Assembly (NCBI RefSeq): GCF_000801955.1
Contig: NZ_JSZO01000014.1
Coordinates: forward strand, 265,211 to 329,210
Length of the DNA: 64,000 bases
Reading direction: 5' to 3'
Source of the DNA: Ralstonia sp. A12
GTDB lineage: Bacteria; Pseudomonadota; Gammaproteobacteria; Burkholderiales; Burkholderiaceae
Part shown: positions 28,184 to 38,586 of the stretch, piece after piece
How the letters are laid out: each line of letters opens with the position of its first letter
Position numbering within the stretch: position 1 is the stretch's first letter
Notes under the pieces: model-generated
What the model was told of the DNA's origin: nothing
Databases searched by the model: none
The model's input: only the letters and a program-made list of their open reading frames with translations
Position numbers and translations under genes: made by a program

Positions 28184-28675
28184 TCAGCGCGCCGCGGCGC
28201 GCGTGCGTGAGATGAAGAACAGCACGATCGCGGCGGCGCTCATGGTCCAGTAGTCGGTCGGGGCAAAGGCCGTCCAGTGGATGTGCCAGGGCACATTGGC
28301 GGGCGTGAACTTCGCGATGCCGTAGGCGGGGTTCAGCACGAACCAGAGAAAGTCTTCCACCAGCCAGAAGACCATGATGCAGGCGATGACGCGTGCCTCG
28401 ATGCGCCATGACCACTGGCCGTTGAACACCACCGGCAGGTGGAAGAACAGCGCCACGAACGGGAACACCCAGGCGTGATAGCCGGTCATCGGGCGGCCAC
28501 CCCAGAAGAGGTCGAGCAGCCAGTGCTTTTCGATGCGCCACGTGGGCAGGTTGGCGGCCCAGCCGGCGCTGCCCTCGATCTGGATCTCGACGTTGGCAAA
28601 GAAGAAGCCGAGCAGCACCACCCAGGCCACCAGCGCCAGCGTCCGGCGCTGCGGAATGAAGTCGGCAGCGTTCAT
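28184..28675 (-). CDS. Conserved polytopic membrane protein, function unknown
   Basis: A 163-residue protein with about four hydrophobic helices (LALVAWVVLLGFFFANVEI; WVFPFVALFFHLPVVF; VIACIMVFWLVEDFLWFVL; YWTMSAAAIVLFFI) and many Trp and Phe residues. I do not recognise the family. The ATG at 28675 forms an ATGA overlap with the stop that the upstream glycosyltransferase would use if its frame were restored, so the genes were evidently built as one translationally coupled unit. A role in membrane lipid handling is possible but not shown. Confidence 0.75.
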   Translation of the reverse strand: MNAADFIPQRRTLALVAWVVLLGFFFANVEIQIEGSAGWAANLPTWRIEKHWLLDLFWGGRPMTGYHAWVFPFVALFFHLPVVFNGQWSWRIEARVIACIMVFWLVEDFLWFVLNPAYGIAKFTPANVPWHIHWTAFAPTDYWTMSAAAIVLFFISRTRAAAR

Positions 28676-28694
28676 GCGGCGCGGGCTTGTGCGG

Positions 28695-29810
28695 TCAGGT
28701 CCAGCACGCGGTCGAGCACGAATTGCCCCGCGTGCGGGCGCCCAGCGGTGCAATCTTGTGCCGCATTGCCGTCAGTCGATCCGGCTCCTTGAGCAGTGCG
28801 TGAATGCGGAATTCCAGTGCGGCATCGTCGATGGCCTTGAGCGCCACGCCTTGCTCCAACAGGAAATCGGCATTGCGCTCTTCCTGGCCGGGGATGGGCG
28901 AGTTGACGATCATCGGCAACTGCATCGCCATGCATTCGGAGGTGGCCAGGCCGCCCGGCTTGGTGATGACCAGGTCGGCGCAGGCCATCAGGCGTTCGAC
29001 CTGGTGCGTGAAGCCCTGCGGGAAGAGGCGCCCCGGATAGCGCTGCGCAACACGCTGCAGCGCTTCCAGCATCGTCTGGTTCTTGCCCGCCAGCGCGACG
29101 AGCTGGAAGTCGCCGTCCATCGCCAGCAGCCGTTCGGCCAGCGCATCGAGGCCGCCCAGGCCGGCACCGCCCGACATCATCAGGAAGGTCTTGCGCTTCG
29201 GGTCGATGCCGAACTCTGCCGCGCACGCCGCACGATCGAGCGGCTTGCCGAATGCCGGCATCACGGGAATGCCGCTCACGTGCACGGCTTCCGCTGCCAG
29301 CCCACGCTCGCGCATGCGCCACGCGATTTCTTCATTGGCCGCGAAGTAGCCGCGCATGTTCGGCACGATCCACATGCTGTGCAGATCGAAATCGGTCACC
29401 TGCACCCAGACCGGCACGTCCAGGCGCCCCTTGCCGAGTTCGCGGGAGAGCAGTTCTGCCGGCAGGAAGTGTGTGCAGATGATGGCATCGGGGCGCTGGC
29501 GCTTGATCTCGGCCAGCAACGGGCGGCTGTTCAGCCGTTCGACTGCGCGGCGGATCTTCTGGGAGAACGCGCTGGGCGCGGCCTCATCGGTCTTCTGATA
29601 CAGGTAGCCCCACAGTGCCGGCTGGTTGCTGACCAGCTTGATGTAGAAGTCGGTGTAGAGCTTGCGAAAGCCCGCCGACACAAAGTCCATCACGTCGAGG
29701 TGCGTGGCTTCGACACCGGCGGGGTGCGTATCGGCAAAGGCACGAATGGCTTCAGCGGCACGCATGTGGCCGGCGCCGGCGCTGACACTCAGGAGCAGAA
29801 TCTTCTTCAT
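28695..29810 (-). CDS. MGDG-synthase-like (GT28) glycosyltransferase with a frameshifted C-terminus
   Basis: A lipid-glycosyltransferase-type protein: MGDG-synthase N-domain (SVSAGAGHMRAAEAI, FYIKLVSNQPALWGYLYQKTD) and a GT-B C-domain (SGGAGLGG; DLVITKPGGLATSECMAMQLPMIV). It may glycosylate diacylglycerol or a related lipid at the inner membrane face. In frame it ends after 371 residues with an atypical tail (ARTRGNSCSTACWT). The next frame continues naturally as GRPHAGQFVLDRVLDLTAQ and stops at 28672, overlapping the following ATG. One G seems missing in the run at 28741-28743 (CCC on the plus strand). Either a real mutation or a sequencing error. Confidence 0.8.
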   Translation of the reverse strand: MKKILLLSVSAGAGHMRAAEAIRAFADTHPAGVEATHLDVMDFVSAGFRKLYTDFYIKLVSNQPALWGYLYQKTDEAAPSAFSQKIRRAVERLNSRPLLAEIKRQRPDAIICTHFLPAELLSRELGKGRLDVPVWVQVTDFDLHSMWIVPNMRGYFAANEEIAWRMRERGLAAEAVHVSGIPVMPAFGKPLDRAACAAEFGIDPKRKTFLMMSGGAGLGGLDALAERLLAMDGDFQLVALAGKNQTMLEALQRVAQRYPGRLFPQGFTHQVERLMACADLVITKPGGLATSECMAMQLPMIVNSPIPGQEERNADFLLEQGVALKAIDDAALEFRIHALLKEPDRLTAMRHKIAPLGARTRGNSCSTACWT

Positions 29811-29915
29811 GATTGGCGTAGGAGTTCCGGCTTCATCGGGTTGCCGGGTGGCGTATTCTCCACCAACCGCGCTGCCGGTGGAATGCACGATCTGATCAGG
29901 CCACGGATAGATGCG

Positions 29916-30662
29916 TCAGCGCGGCGCGATGGGCGGCAGGTCGATCGACGCGCCGTGCGTACAGCCCAGGAATTGCCACTGGCTCGGTTTGAATCGGGCA
30001 TCGGGGCCGTCCGGTTCCGGCTTGGCGAATTCGGCCACGATGTCGTAGGGGATTGAGGGCGCGTCGAAGCGAGCGATCTGTCCGCGTTTGCAGGCGACGG
30101 ACGCCGGTTGGCCCTCGCGTGACAGTTTCCCTTTCTGGTTGTAAGCGAAGAGCGGGCCGATCGTTTGGTCCTCGCTCAACACGAGTTTCATCGTCAGGGT
30201 CGATACGTCCATCGCCTCGGTGTTGACGCCCGCCACCCGCACCGGATGGGGAAAGCGCACGGTGCGCAGGCCGCGCAATGCCAGCGGCAAATCCTTCTCG
30301 CCATTGTCAAACGGGTCGTAGCGGGTGATCTGGCTGCGTGCCGGAATCACCAGATCGCCATACTGGAAGTCGCGATCGAGGACGAAGTTTTCCCGTGCGG
30401 TTCTGTTCGCATCCTTTGCTGCGATCTCGCGTGAGATGCCGACGGATTCGTAGTACAGATAACCCGCCCACAGATCCAGCATGGCAAGCACGGCTACCAA
30501 CACGCGCACCCATGTCCGCGCTTTCCTGGACAGCGGAGGGCGTTTCTTCTCCGGTCTGAAGATGACGAAGCCGATCATCAGGATCGTGCCCAGCACGCCC
30601 ACCAGCGGCAGGATGACGAGCAGCAGGAAGCCCAGCAGGGAGAGGGTGGGGGCGAAGATCAT
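29916..30662 (-). CDS. Hypothetical membrane-anchored protein
   Basis: A 248-residue protein with two N-terminal hydrophobic helices (LSLLGFLLLVILPLVGVLGTILMIGFVIF and VRVLVAVLAMLDLWAGYLYY) and a soluble domain of about 170 residues, probably periplasmic (RENFVLDRDFQYGDLVIPARSQITRYDPF). No motif was recognised. It stands alone in a 105-base / 54-base setting between the glycosyltransferase and the YgjP-like gene, on the same strand as both. Codon use looks like its neighbours. Confidence 0.65.
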   Translation of the reverse strand: MIFAPTLSLLGFLLLVILPLVGVLGTILMIGFVIFRPEKKRPPLSRKARTWVRVLVAVLAMLDLWAGYLYYESVGISREIAAKDANRTARENFVLDRDFQYGDLVIPARSQITRYDPFDNGEKDLPLALRGLRTVRFPHPVRVAGVNTEAMDVSTLTMKLVLSEDQTIGPLFAYNQKGKLSREGQPASVACKRGQIARFDAPSIPYDIVAEFAKPEPDGPDARFKPSQWQFLGCTHGASIDLPPIAPR

Positions 30663-30716
30663 GGAGGGCGGCGCTGCGTGCCTGCGCCGTGCGTGGAGGG
30701 CAAGAGGGCAGCGCCC

Positions 30717-31598
30717 TCAGAACGCCGGCAGATATTCCGGCGGGTGCGAGCGCAGTTGCTCGCGTGCCTCGCGAAACTCGGGGAAGATCGATTCCACGGT
30801 GTCCCAGAAGCGCGGGCTGTGGTTCATTTCCTTGAGGTGCGCAAGCTCGTGCGCGACCACGTAGTCGATCAGGCTCATCGGGAAATGCACAAGGCGCCAG
30901 TTCAGGCGGATCTTGCCGTCGGCCGTGCAGCTGCCCCAGCGCGTGGCGGCGGAAGACAGCGCATACGCGCTATGTCGTACGCCCAGGCGCTCGGCATACA
31001 CGTCGAGCCGTTCACCGAACAGGCGGCGCGCCTGCGTCTGCAGCCAGCCTTGTACGCGGTCCTTGATCTGCTGTTCGGTGGCCGCGGGCGGCAGGCCCAG
31101 ATGCAGCATGCACGCATCGGCATCGAACATCAGGGCGCCGATGGGCGACTCAAGCTTGAGCGTGATCGACTTGCCGAGGAAGGGCAGCGTTGCGCCGTCC
31201 TGCCATTCCATCGGCGGCAGCACGCGGCGCGCAGCACTGGTGCGCCACTCCGCCAGCTTGGCGAAGATCCACTTCTGCTTTTCGGAGATGGCGTGTTCGA
31301 TCTCACCCAGCGTGACCCAGCGCGGTGCCGTGATGGACAACCCACGGTCATCGATGACAAAGCCGATGGTGCGCCGCGACGAGCGCTTGAGGTTGTACAC
31401 CAGCGCACGCTCGCCCAGCGTCAGGCGGCGCTGGTTGGGGCCCAACGGTACGTTGGTGGGATCGACTCCGGGTGGGGCAAGGAGGGCGGCATCCGGCTGC
31501 GAGTTCGGGAGCGACGGCGCTTCAGGCGCGAGCAGCGGCAGTTCGAGCTGAACGCTGTCGGCGGTGGTCGGCGAAGTCGGTGGTCGCAGCAGTTTCAT
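30717..31598 (-). CDS. YgjP-like (SprT-type) metallopeptidase domain protein
   Basis: A 293-residue protein with an N-terminal variable, proline-rich 60 residues followed by the YgjP/DUF45 domain: VPLGPNQRRLTLGERALVYNLKRSSRRTIGF and the zinc site VVAHELAHLKEMNHSPRFW (HExxH plus a downstream His). ATRWGSCTADGKIRLNW is a strong family signature. The biological substrate is unknown. The ATG overlaps the plsC stop (ATGA), so it is the end of the glyQ-glyS-gmhB-plsC run. Confidence 0.88.
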   Translation of the reverse strand: MKLLRPPTSPTTADSVQLELPLLAPEAPSLPNSQPDAALLAPPGVDPTNVPLGPNQRRLTLGERALVYNLKRSSRRTIGFVIDDRGLSITAPRWVTLGEIEHAISEKQKWIFAKLAEWRTSAARRVLPPMEWQDGATLPFLGKSITLKLESPIGALMFDADACMLHLGLPPAATEQQIKDRVQGWLQTQARRLFGERLDVYAERLGVRHSAYALSSAATRWGSCTADGKIRLNWRLVHFPMSLIDYVVAHELAHLKEMNHSPRFWDTVESIFPEFREAREQLRSHPPEYLPAF

Positions 31599-32347
31599 GC
31601 ACGCTCGCGGTAGCTATCGGCGTCGATTCTACGCATTTCTGTTTCGATCCACGCTTCGACTTCGCGGTTGAGCTGATCGCTGGTCTTGCCGGTGGTCGGA
31701 ATGGCCGGGCCGACCGACAGCCTGATCAGACCTGGATGCTTCAAGAACGAATTGCGCGGCCACACGCGCCCGGAGTTGTGTGCGATGGGGATGACCCATG
31801 CGCCGGTATCCACGGCAAAGCGTGCACCGCCGCTCTTGTAGCGCGGCTTCGGATCACCCGAGCGGGTGCGCGTGCCTTCCGGAAACATGATGACCCACGC
31901 GCCGTCGGCCAGGCGCTCCTTGCCCTGGCGCGCCACCGAGGCGAACGCATTGGCGCCGTCCTTGCGGTTGATGTGCACCATCTTCAACAGGCCCAGCGTC
32001 CAGCCGAAGAACGGCACGAACAGCAGCTCGCGCTTGAACACGAAGCACAGCGGGCGCGGCATGGTCGCAACATAGGCCATGGTCTCCCAGGCCGACTGGT
32101 GCTTGGAGAGCAGGACCACCTGCTTGTTGGTGGCGACGGCCTCTTCAATATGCTCCCAGCCCTCGTATTTCCAGCGGATGCCGACCAGGAAGCGCGCCGT
32201 CCAGATCACGGACTTGGTCCACCCCGTCACCATCCAGAAACGGCGATGCGGGTTCAGGATCGGAAACACGATGAAGCAGGCCACCGCATAAATCGGCGTC
32301 CAGACGACCAGGAAAATCAGCAGCAGCAGCGAACGGATAAAGGTCAT
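31595..32347 (-). CDS. plsC: 1-acyl-sn-glycerol-3-phosphate acyltransferase
   Basis: Second acylation in phospholipid synthesis, making phosphatidic acid at the inner membrane. The 250-residue protein has an N-terminal membrane helix (LLLLIFLVVWTPIYAVACFIV), the catalytic block I as SKHQSAWE (H83-x4-E88, with Glu where HX4D is standard), block III FPEGTRT and block IV-like IPIAHNSG. The Glu variant is common in beta-proteobacterial members, as far as I recall. It sits between gmhB and the YgjP gene. Confidence 0.9.
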   Translation of the reverse strand: MTFIRSLLLLIFLVVWTPIYAVACFIVFPILNPHRRFWMVTGWTKSVIWTARFLVGIRWKYEGWEHIEEAVATNKQVVLLSKHQSAWETMAYVATMPRPLCFVFKRELLFVPFFGWTLGLLKMVHINRKDGANAFASVARQGKERLADGAWVIMFPEGTRTRSGDPKPRYKSGGARFAVDTGAWVIPIAHNSGRVWPRNSFLKHPGLIRLSVGPAIPTTGKTSDQLNREVEAWIETEMRRIDADSYRERA

Positions 32348-32356
32348 GGTGTGACT

Positions 32357-32944
32357 TCAAGGGGCACTAGGTGCACGCGAAGGCGCGCCCTGGGGTGCAG
32401 GCGACAGCAGCGCACGCGCAAACGCGCGCAGGTCGTTGTGGATCTGGGTGCCGGGCGGCAGATTGCCGGCGTCGCGCGTCTTGATGCCTTTGCCGGTCAG
32501 CACGAGGTGCGGCACGGCGCCAACCTCCACGCCCGCCTGCAGGTCGCGCAGCGAATCGCCAACCACCGGCACGCCCGTCAGGTCCACGTCAAAGCGGCGT
32601 GCGATCTCACGGAACATGCCGGCTTTGGGCTTGCGGCATTCGCAGGCGTCCGCAGCGGTGTGGGGGCAGAAGAAGACAGCGTCGACGCGGCCGCCAAATG
32701 CGGTCAGCGCCTTGTACATCTTCTCGTGCATGGCGTTGAGTGCAGCGGCCTCGAACAGCCCGCGGCCGATGCCCGACTGGTTGGTCGCGACCACCACCTC
32801 GTAGCCGGCCTGGTTCAGCTCGGCAATGGCTTCCAGGCTGCCGTCGATGGGGATCCACTCGTCGGGCGACTTGATGAACTGGTCGCTGTCGAGGTTGATC
32901 ACGCCATCACGGTCAAGGATCACCAGCTTGGGGATGTGGGGCAT
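32357..32944 (-). CDS. gmhB: D-glycero-beta-D-manno-heptose-1,7-bisphosphate 7-phosphatase
   Basis: HAD-superfamily phosphatase of the ADP-heptose pathway for LPS inner core. The 195-residue protein has LDRDGVIN (nucleophile D11 and acid D13), ATNQSGIGRG, the zinc-binding CPHTAADACECRKPK, and GDSLRDLQAG. The last 25 residues are Pro/Ala/Ser rich. It follows glyS by 31 bases on the same strand; glyQ-glyS-gmhB-plsC order is common in beta-proteobacteria. Confidence 0.93.
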   Translation of the reverse strand: MPHIPKLVILDRDGVINLDSDQFIKSPDEWIPIDGSLEAIAELNQAGYEVVVATNQSGIGRGLFEAAALNAMHEKMYKALTAFGGRVDAVFFCPHTAADACECRKPKAGMFREIARRFDVDLTGVPVVGDSLRDLQAGVEVGAVPHLVLTGKGIKTRDAGNLPPGTQIHNDLRAFARALLSPAPQGAPSRAPSAP

Positions 32945-32975
32945 GTCAGGCTCCGGGCTAGGCGCAGGCTGGCAA

Positions 32976-35078
32976 TCAGGCAGCCAGCTTGGAGATGTCC
33001 GCCACGCGGTTCATCAGGCCGTGCAACTCACCCAGCAGCGCCAGGCGGTTGTCACGCAGCGCGGTGTCGTCAGCCATCACCATCACGCCGTCGAAGAAGG
33101 TGTCGACCGCTTCGCGCAGGCCAGCCAGCGTCTTGAGGGCGGTGGTGAAATCGCCGCGCGCAAACGCGTCGTGCACCTGCGGCTCGGACGCAGCGACTGC
33201 CTGATGCAGCGCGCGCTCGGCGTCTTCCTTGAGCAGTTGCGGCTGCACCGCGCCGACGGCGACGTCGGTCTTCTTCAGGATGTTGGTGATGCGCTTGTTG
33301 GCAGCGGCCAGGGCTTCGGCTTGCGGCAGGGCGGCAAACGCGCGCACGGCTTCCAGGCGCGCAACGATGTCGTCCAGGCGCTGCGGGCGCTGGCTGACCA
33401 CGGCTTCCACCTCATTGGTGCTGTAGCCCTTGTCCTTCAGGTAGCCGCGCAGGCGGTCGTACAGGAAGTCGGTGATGGCAGCCAGGTCGGGCTTGACCGT
33501 GGCAATGCCGTCGAAGCTGGCGGCGGCAATCTGCAGCGCGTCGTCGATCGTCAGCGCAAGCGGCTTTTCGATCAGCATGCGCAGGATGCCCAGTGCGTGG
33601 CGGCGCAGCGCGAACGGGTCTTTCTCACCCGTGGGTTGCAGGCCGATGCCCCAGATGCCGACCAGCGTTTCCAGTTTGTCGGCCAGCGCCACCACGGTGC
33701 CGGTGGCGGTGCTGGGCAGCGTGTCGCCGGCAAAGCGTGGCTGGTAGTGCTCGGAACAGGCCAGCGCCACGTCGTCGGGTTCACCGTCGTGGCGGGCGTA
33801 GTAGGTGCCCATCGTGCCTTGCAGCTCGGGGAACTCGCCCACCATGTCGGTCAGCAAGTCAGCCTTGGCCAGCAGCGCACCGCGCGAGGCGTGTGCCATA
33901 TCCGCGCCAAGCTTCTCGGCGAGTTGGCCAGCGATGGCCTGCAGGCGCGACACGCGCTCAAGCTGCGTGCCGATCTTGTTGTGATAGACCACGCGCGAGA
34001 GCAGCGGCACACGGTCGGCCAGCGGCTTCTTCTTGTCTTGCTCGAAGAAGAAGCGGGCATCGGCCAGGCGCGGGCGCACCACGCGCTCGTTGCCCTGGAT
34101 GATGGCCTCAGGCGTGCCGGTGGCGATGTTCGAGACGATCAGGAAGCGGTTGCGCAGATGGCCTTGCGCATCGGTCAGCGCAAAGTACTTCTGGTTGGTC
34201 TGCATGGTCAGGATCAAGCATTCCTGCGGCACGGCGAGGAAGGCTTCCTCGAAGTGGCAGGGGTAGACCACGGGCCATTCGACCAGCGAGTTCACTTCAT
34301 CCAGCAGCGCTTCGGGCATCACCACTGTGTCGGCGCCGGCGGTTTTCAACAGCTCGGCGCGGATCGCTTCGCGGCGCTTGGCATAGCTCGCGATGACCTT
34401 GCCTTGCGCTTCCAGTGTGCTCGCGTACGACGTGGCATCGGCGATGACGATGTCGCCGCTCGACAGGAAGCGATGGCCCACCGTGACGTTGCCCGATTGC
34501 AGGCCCAGCGCGCTGACGGGAATGACTTCGCTACCCAGCAGCGCGATCAGCTTGTGCGCGGGGCGCACGAACTGCACGCTTTCCATCTCCACGCCGTTCG
34601 GGCGCTGGTACGTCATCACCTTGGGGATCGGCAGGTTGGCGATGGTCTGCGTCAGTGCGGTCTGCAGCCCCTCGGCCAGCACGGCACCGCGCGCGGTGTA
34701 GCGGTAGAAGAGCGATTCCGCCTTGCCGTCCGGCGCACGTTCGAGCGATTCGGGCGCGATGGCTTCCACGCCCACCGTCTTGGCCAGCGCGGCCAGCTTC
34801 TTGACGAGCGGCGCAGCGGGCTTGCCTTCGGCGTCGAAGGCGATGGTCACGGGCAGCACCTTTTCGCGCAGCTCGCGATCGGGCGCGGCACGGCGCACGC
34901 CGGTGATCGACGCAGCCAAGCGGCGCGGCGTGGCAAAGCCTTCCACGCTGGCATTGTCTTCCAGCAGGCCTTGCGCCGACAGACCGTCAAAGAGGCCGCG
35001 CGCAAACGTCTCGCCCAGGCGGGCCAGCGCCTTGGGCGGCAGTTCTTCGGTCAGCAGTTCGATCAGGAGGGTGGACAT
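32976..35078 (-). CDS. glyS: Glycyl-tRNA synthetase beta subunit
   Basis: tRNA-recognition subunit of the alpha2beta2 glycyl-tRNA synthetase. The 700-residue product has the usual length; conserved parts include [15 protein letters not shown] at the start, [40 protein letters not shown], and GDPFALRR-like [15 protein letters not shown]. It is separated from its partner glyQ by a gene for a secreted protein. Long open frames on the opposite strand are shadows. Confidence 0.97.
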   Translation of the reverse strand: MSTLLIELLTEELPPKALARLGETFARGLFDGLSAQGLLEDNASVEGFATPRRLAASITGVRRAAPDRELREKVLPVTIAFDAEGKPAAPLVKKLAALAKTVGVEAIAPESLERAPDGKAESLFYRYTARGAVLAEGLQTALTQTIANLPIPKVMTYQRPNGVEMESVQFVRPAHKLIALLGSEVIPVSALGLQSGNVTVGHRFLSSGDIVIADATSYASTLEAQGKVIASYAKRREAIRAELLKTAGADTVVMPEALLDEVNSLVEWPVVYPCHFEEAFLAVPQECLILTMQTNQKYFALTDAQGHLRNRFLIVSNIATGTPEAIIQGNERVVRPRLADARFFFEQDKKKPLADRVPLLSRVVYHNKIGTQLERVSRLQAIAGQLAEKLGADMAHASRGALLAKADLLTDMVGEFPELQGTMGTYYARHDGEPDDVALACSEHYQPRFAGDTLPSTATGTVVALADKLETLVGIWGIGLQPTGEKDPFALRRHALGILRMLIEKPLALTIDDALQIAAASFDGIATVKPDLAAITDFLYDRLRGYLKDKGYSTNEVEAVVSQRPQRLDDIVARLEAVRAFAALPQAEALAAANKRITNILKKTDVAVGAVQPQLLKEDAERALHQAVAASEPQVHDAFARGDFTTALKTLAGLREAVDTFFDGVMVMADDTALRDNRLALLGELHGLMNRVADISKLAA

Positions 35079-35157
35079 AGCAGTTGAATCGGTGACGTCG
35101 TTGTTCTGCGCCGCTTAACGATCTTGCGTGCGGCGGTTACGTTGTTGTGTTCAGTGG

Positions 35158-35813
35158 TCAGCACGGCGAGCCGGGCACGGGCTCCACGCCCGAGAGCAGC
35201 CACACGCCGCCTTGCTGCTGGAACTGCAGTTGCGTGCCGGCGCACTGGCCCGGCGGGGGCGGTGGTGCGATCGGCGCGGGGTTGGTGCCGGGCGCGGCCG
35301 CATCGCGGCGCAGGAAGCGTGCAGACAGCGTGCCGCGGCGCGCGTCATAGCGCACCTCTTGCAGCGTGCCGGATACGTTGAATTCCAGGCGGCTCGGCAT
35401 CTGCGCGGATGAGCGGAACACGCGCGCACGGCGCTGTGCCTTGGCCCCGGAGCCCTGCCACTCAACCCAGGTGAGCGGGAAGCGCAGGGCGGTGGCGTAC
35501 GTGCGCAGCGGCACGCGGTGCCAGCCGAGATCACGCGCGCCAGACAGGTCGCAGGCCATCGTGCGCGCCAGGCTCGTCCATTGGTCGAGTGCGGGCGGCG
35601 CCGGTGTCCACGCCGTGCCCAGTGCTTGCTGCAGCGGTTTGGAATCGGCCACGCAGATCTGCGTCAGATTGCTCGGCACAACGAAGATCTGTTCCGTCGA
35701 TACCGGCTTGGATGTGCGATGCCGCGCTGCTTGTGCAACGCCGGCCGGCAGCGCCAGCGCGGCGACCGATGCCGCCGTCAGCAAGGCCAGCCCGCGTCGC
35801 ATGCGCGTGGCCG

Positions 35814-35817
<4 letters not shown>
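35158..35817 (-). CDS. Secreted hypothetical protein between glyQ and glyS
   Basis: A 219-residue protein with a signal peptide ([23 protein letters not shown]) and a small exported domain with Cys residues ([21 protein letters not shown], final C) that could form disulfides; a proline-rich segment ([13 protein letters not shown]) comes near the end. No family was recognised. ATG 35817 overlaps the glyQ stop (ATGA), so it is translationally coupled to a tRNA synthetase subunit, an odd partner for a periplasmic protein. It lies 79 bases upstream of glyS. Confidence 0.75.
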
Positions 35818-36812
<995 letters not shown>

Positions 36813-36988
36813 GGTGGTACCCGTTGGTCCGCTGCGGCACGCAGCAATGCTGTGCGCCGCGCGGCGGTGGAATGCAGCGGCGGGCACGAGAAGCGCCTGG
36901 CTACGTGCCCGCCGTAAAACGTTGAATTTTAGCGTTTTTTGTCAGCCGCCCCGGAAAGTGGCTCGAAAGCCCTCCGGGCGGTGATCGA

Positions 36989-38581
36989 TCAGTGCGTTCC
37001 GGCGCGACGACGGCGTACCAGCGCAGCCAGCAGCACCAGCACGCCCACGCCCAACGCGGGCGCGTTACCGGCCCGCACGAATGGCGTCAGGCCTTGCGTG
37101 CCTTGCACCTCGGCCTGCAGCGTGCCAAGCGTGAAAACGGGCAGGCGTGCCTGCACGCTGCCGTCCGGGCGCACCACGGCGGTGGCGCCGGTATTGGTGG
37201 CGCGCAGCATCGGGCGGCCCGTCTCCAGCGCACGCATGCGCGAGATCTGCAAATGCTGGTCCAGCGCAATCGTGTCGCCAAACCACGCCAGGTTCGTCAC
37301 GTTGGCGAGCATCGTGGCGGGCTGGTCCGCGTGCCGCAGCGAGGCGGCAATCTCTTCGCCAAACAAATCTTCGTAACAGATGTTGGGCGCGACGCGCTGA
37401 TCGGCCACCGTCATGGCTGGCTGCACCGGCAGACCGCGCCGGAAGTCACCCAGCGGCATGTTCATCATGTTGACGAACCAGTGGAAGCCGAAGGGGATGA
37501 ACTCGCCGAAGGGCACCAGGTGGTGCTTGTTGTAGCGGTACACGCCCTGGAACTGCGGGCCGACGCCGAATACGCTGTTGGTGTAATCCACCGCCGAATC
37601 CTGGCTGGCCGCGCCAAACAGCACGCTGGAGCCGGTGGTATCCACATACGTGCGGATGGCCAGCGCGATCTCTTGCGGCATCTCCTGGATCATGATCGGG
37701 AAGGCCGTCTCGGGCGTGATCACCAGTTGCGCGGGCTTCTCGGTGACCATCTTCGTGTACAGCTCCAGCGAACGCTCGATGCCGGTCTGCTGGAATTTCA
37801 CATCCTGCGGCACGTTGCCCTGCAAGAGACGCACGGAGATCGGCTTGCCCACCGGTTGCGTCCACGCAATGCCATGCAGCGGCCAGCCGGCCACGAGCAC
37901 CACAGCGCCCACGATGGCGGTCAGCCAGTGCAGGCGGCGCTCGGCGGCCATGCACAGCAGGCCGGCCAGCGTGGCGGCAATCAGCACGATGCCGTACACG
38001 CCCATCAGCGGCGCGTAGCCGGCCAGCGGGCCATCGGTGTGGGCATAGCCGCCGTTGATCCAGGGGAAGCCTGTCCACACCGTGCCGCGCAGCCATTCCG
38101 TGACGGCCCACGTCGCACCGAACACCAGTGCCGACGCCGTGCCCGACCACCGGCCCAAGCGGCCATCGCGCGTGAACCACTGCCACGCCCACACCGCCAG
38201 CGCCGGATGCAGTGCCAGATAGCCCGCGAACAGCAGCACCGCCAGCGCAGCCATCCACGCTGGCATGTCGCCATACACGTGCATGCTGATGAAAAGCCAC
38301 CAGACGCCCGAGAGGAACCAGCCGAGCCCGAAGGCATAGCCGACCCAGGCCGCGTCACGCAAACGCGGTGCGCGCTGCACCAGGGCAGCGAGCCCCGTCA
38401 GCGACAGGATCTGCAGCCACCACCAGTGGTTGGGCGCGAACGACAGCGTATGCATGACGCCCAGCAGCGCCGCCAGCGGCATCGCAAAGCGCAGCCGGGC
38501 GAGCGACAAGGTAGACGGCACAGCGGGAGCGTCCTGCCGGCGGGGTGGTTCGGCGGCAGGGGAGGAGAACTGAGCGGGCAC
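36989..38581 (-). CDS. lnt: Apolipoprotein N-acyltransferase
   Basis: Adds the third acyl chain to lipoproteins in the inner membrane. The 530-residue protein has about seven N-terminal helices and a nitrilase domain with catalytic residues in TPETAFPI (Glu), the Lys region after VPFGEFIPFGF and NICYEDLFGEE (Cys). The frame starts at a GTG five bases beyond the corC stop; the first Met would be 33 residues later and lose little, so the exact start is uncertain. Order corC-lnt matches E. coli. Confidence 0.94.
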   Translation of the reverse strand: MPAQFSSPAAEPPRRQDAPAVPSTLSLARLRFAMPLAALLGVMHTLSFAPNHWWWLQILSLTGLAALVQRAPRLRDAAWVGYAFGLGWFLSGVWWLFISMHVYGDMPAWMAALAVLLFAGYLALHPALAVWAWQWFTRDGRLGRWSGTASALVFGATWAVTEWLRGTVWTGFPWINGGYAHTDGPLAGYAPLMGVYGIVLIAATLAGLLCMAAERRLHWLTAIVGAVVLVAGWPLHGIAWTQPVGKPISVRLLQGNVPQDVKFQQTGIERSLELYTKMVTEKPAQLVITPETAFPIMIQEMPQEIALAIRTYVDTTGSSVLFGAASQDSAVDYTNSVFGVGPQFQGVYRYNKHHLVPFGEFIPFGFHWFVNMMNMPLGDFRRGLPVQPAMTVADQRVAPNICYEDLFGEEIAASLRHADQPATMLANVTNLAWFGDTIALDQHLQISRMRALETGRPMLRATNTGATAVVRPDGSVQARLPVFTLGTLQAEVQGTQGLTPFVRAGNAPALGVGVLVLLAALVRRRRAGTH

Positions 38582-38586
38582 GAGGG

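Noticed and set aside
32826..35087. A 753-residue plus-strand open frame
   Set aside because: It lies antisense to glyS, which has strong motifs over its whole length; the frame is a GC-rich shadow.
36911..36945. Promoter-like TAAAAT and CTGACA elements upstream of glyQ
   Set aside because: The spacing between them is about 8 bases, too short for a sigma-70 promoter, so I mention AT-richness only.
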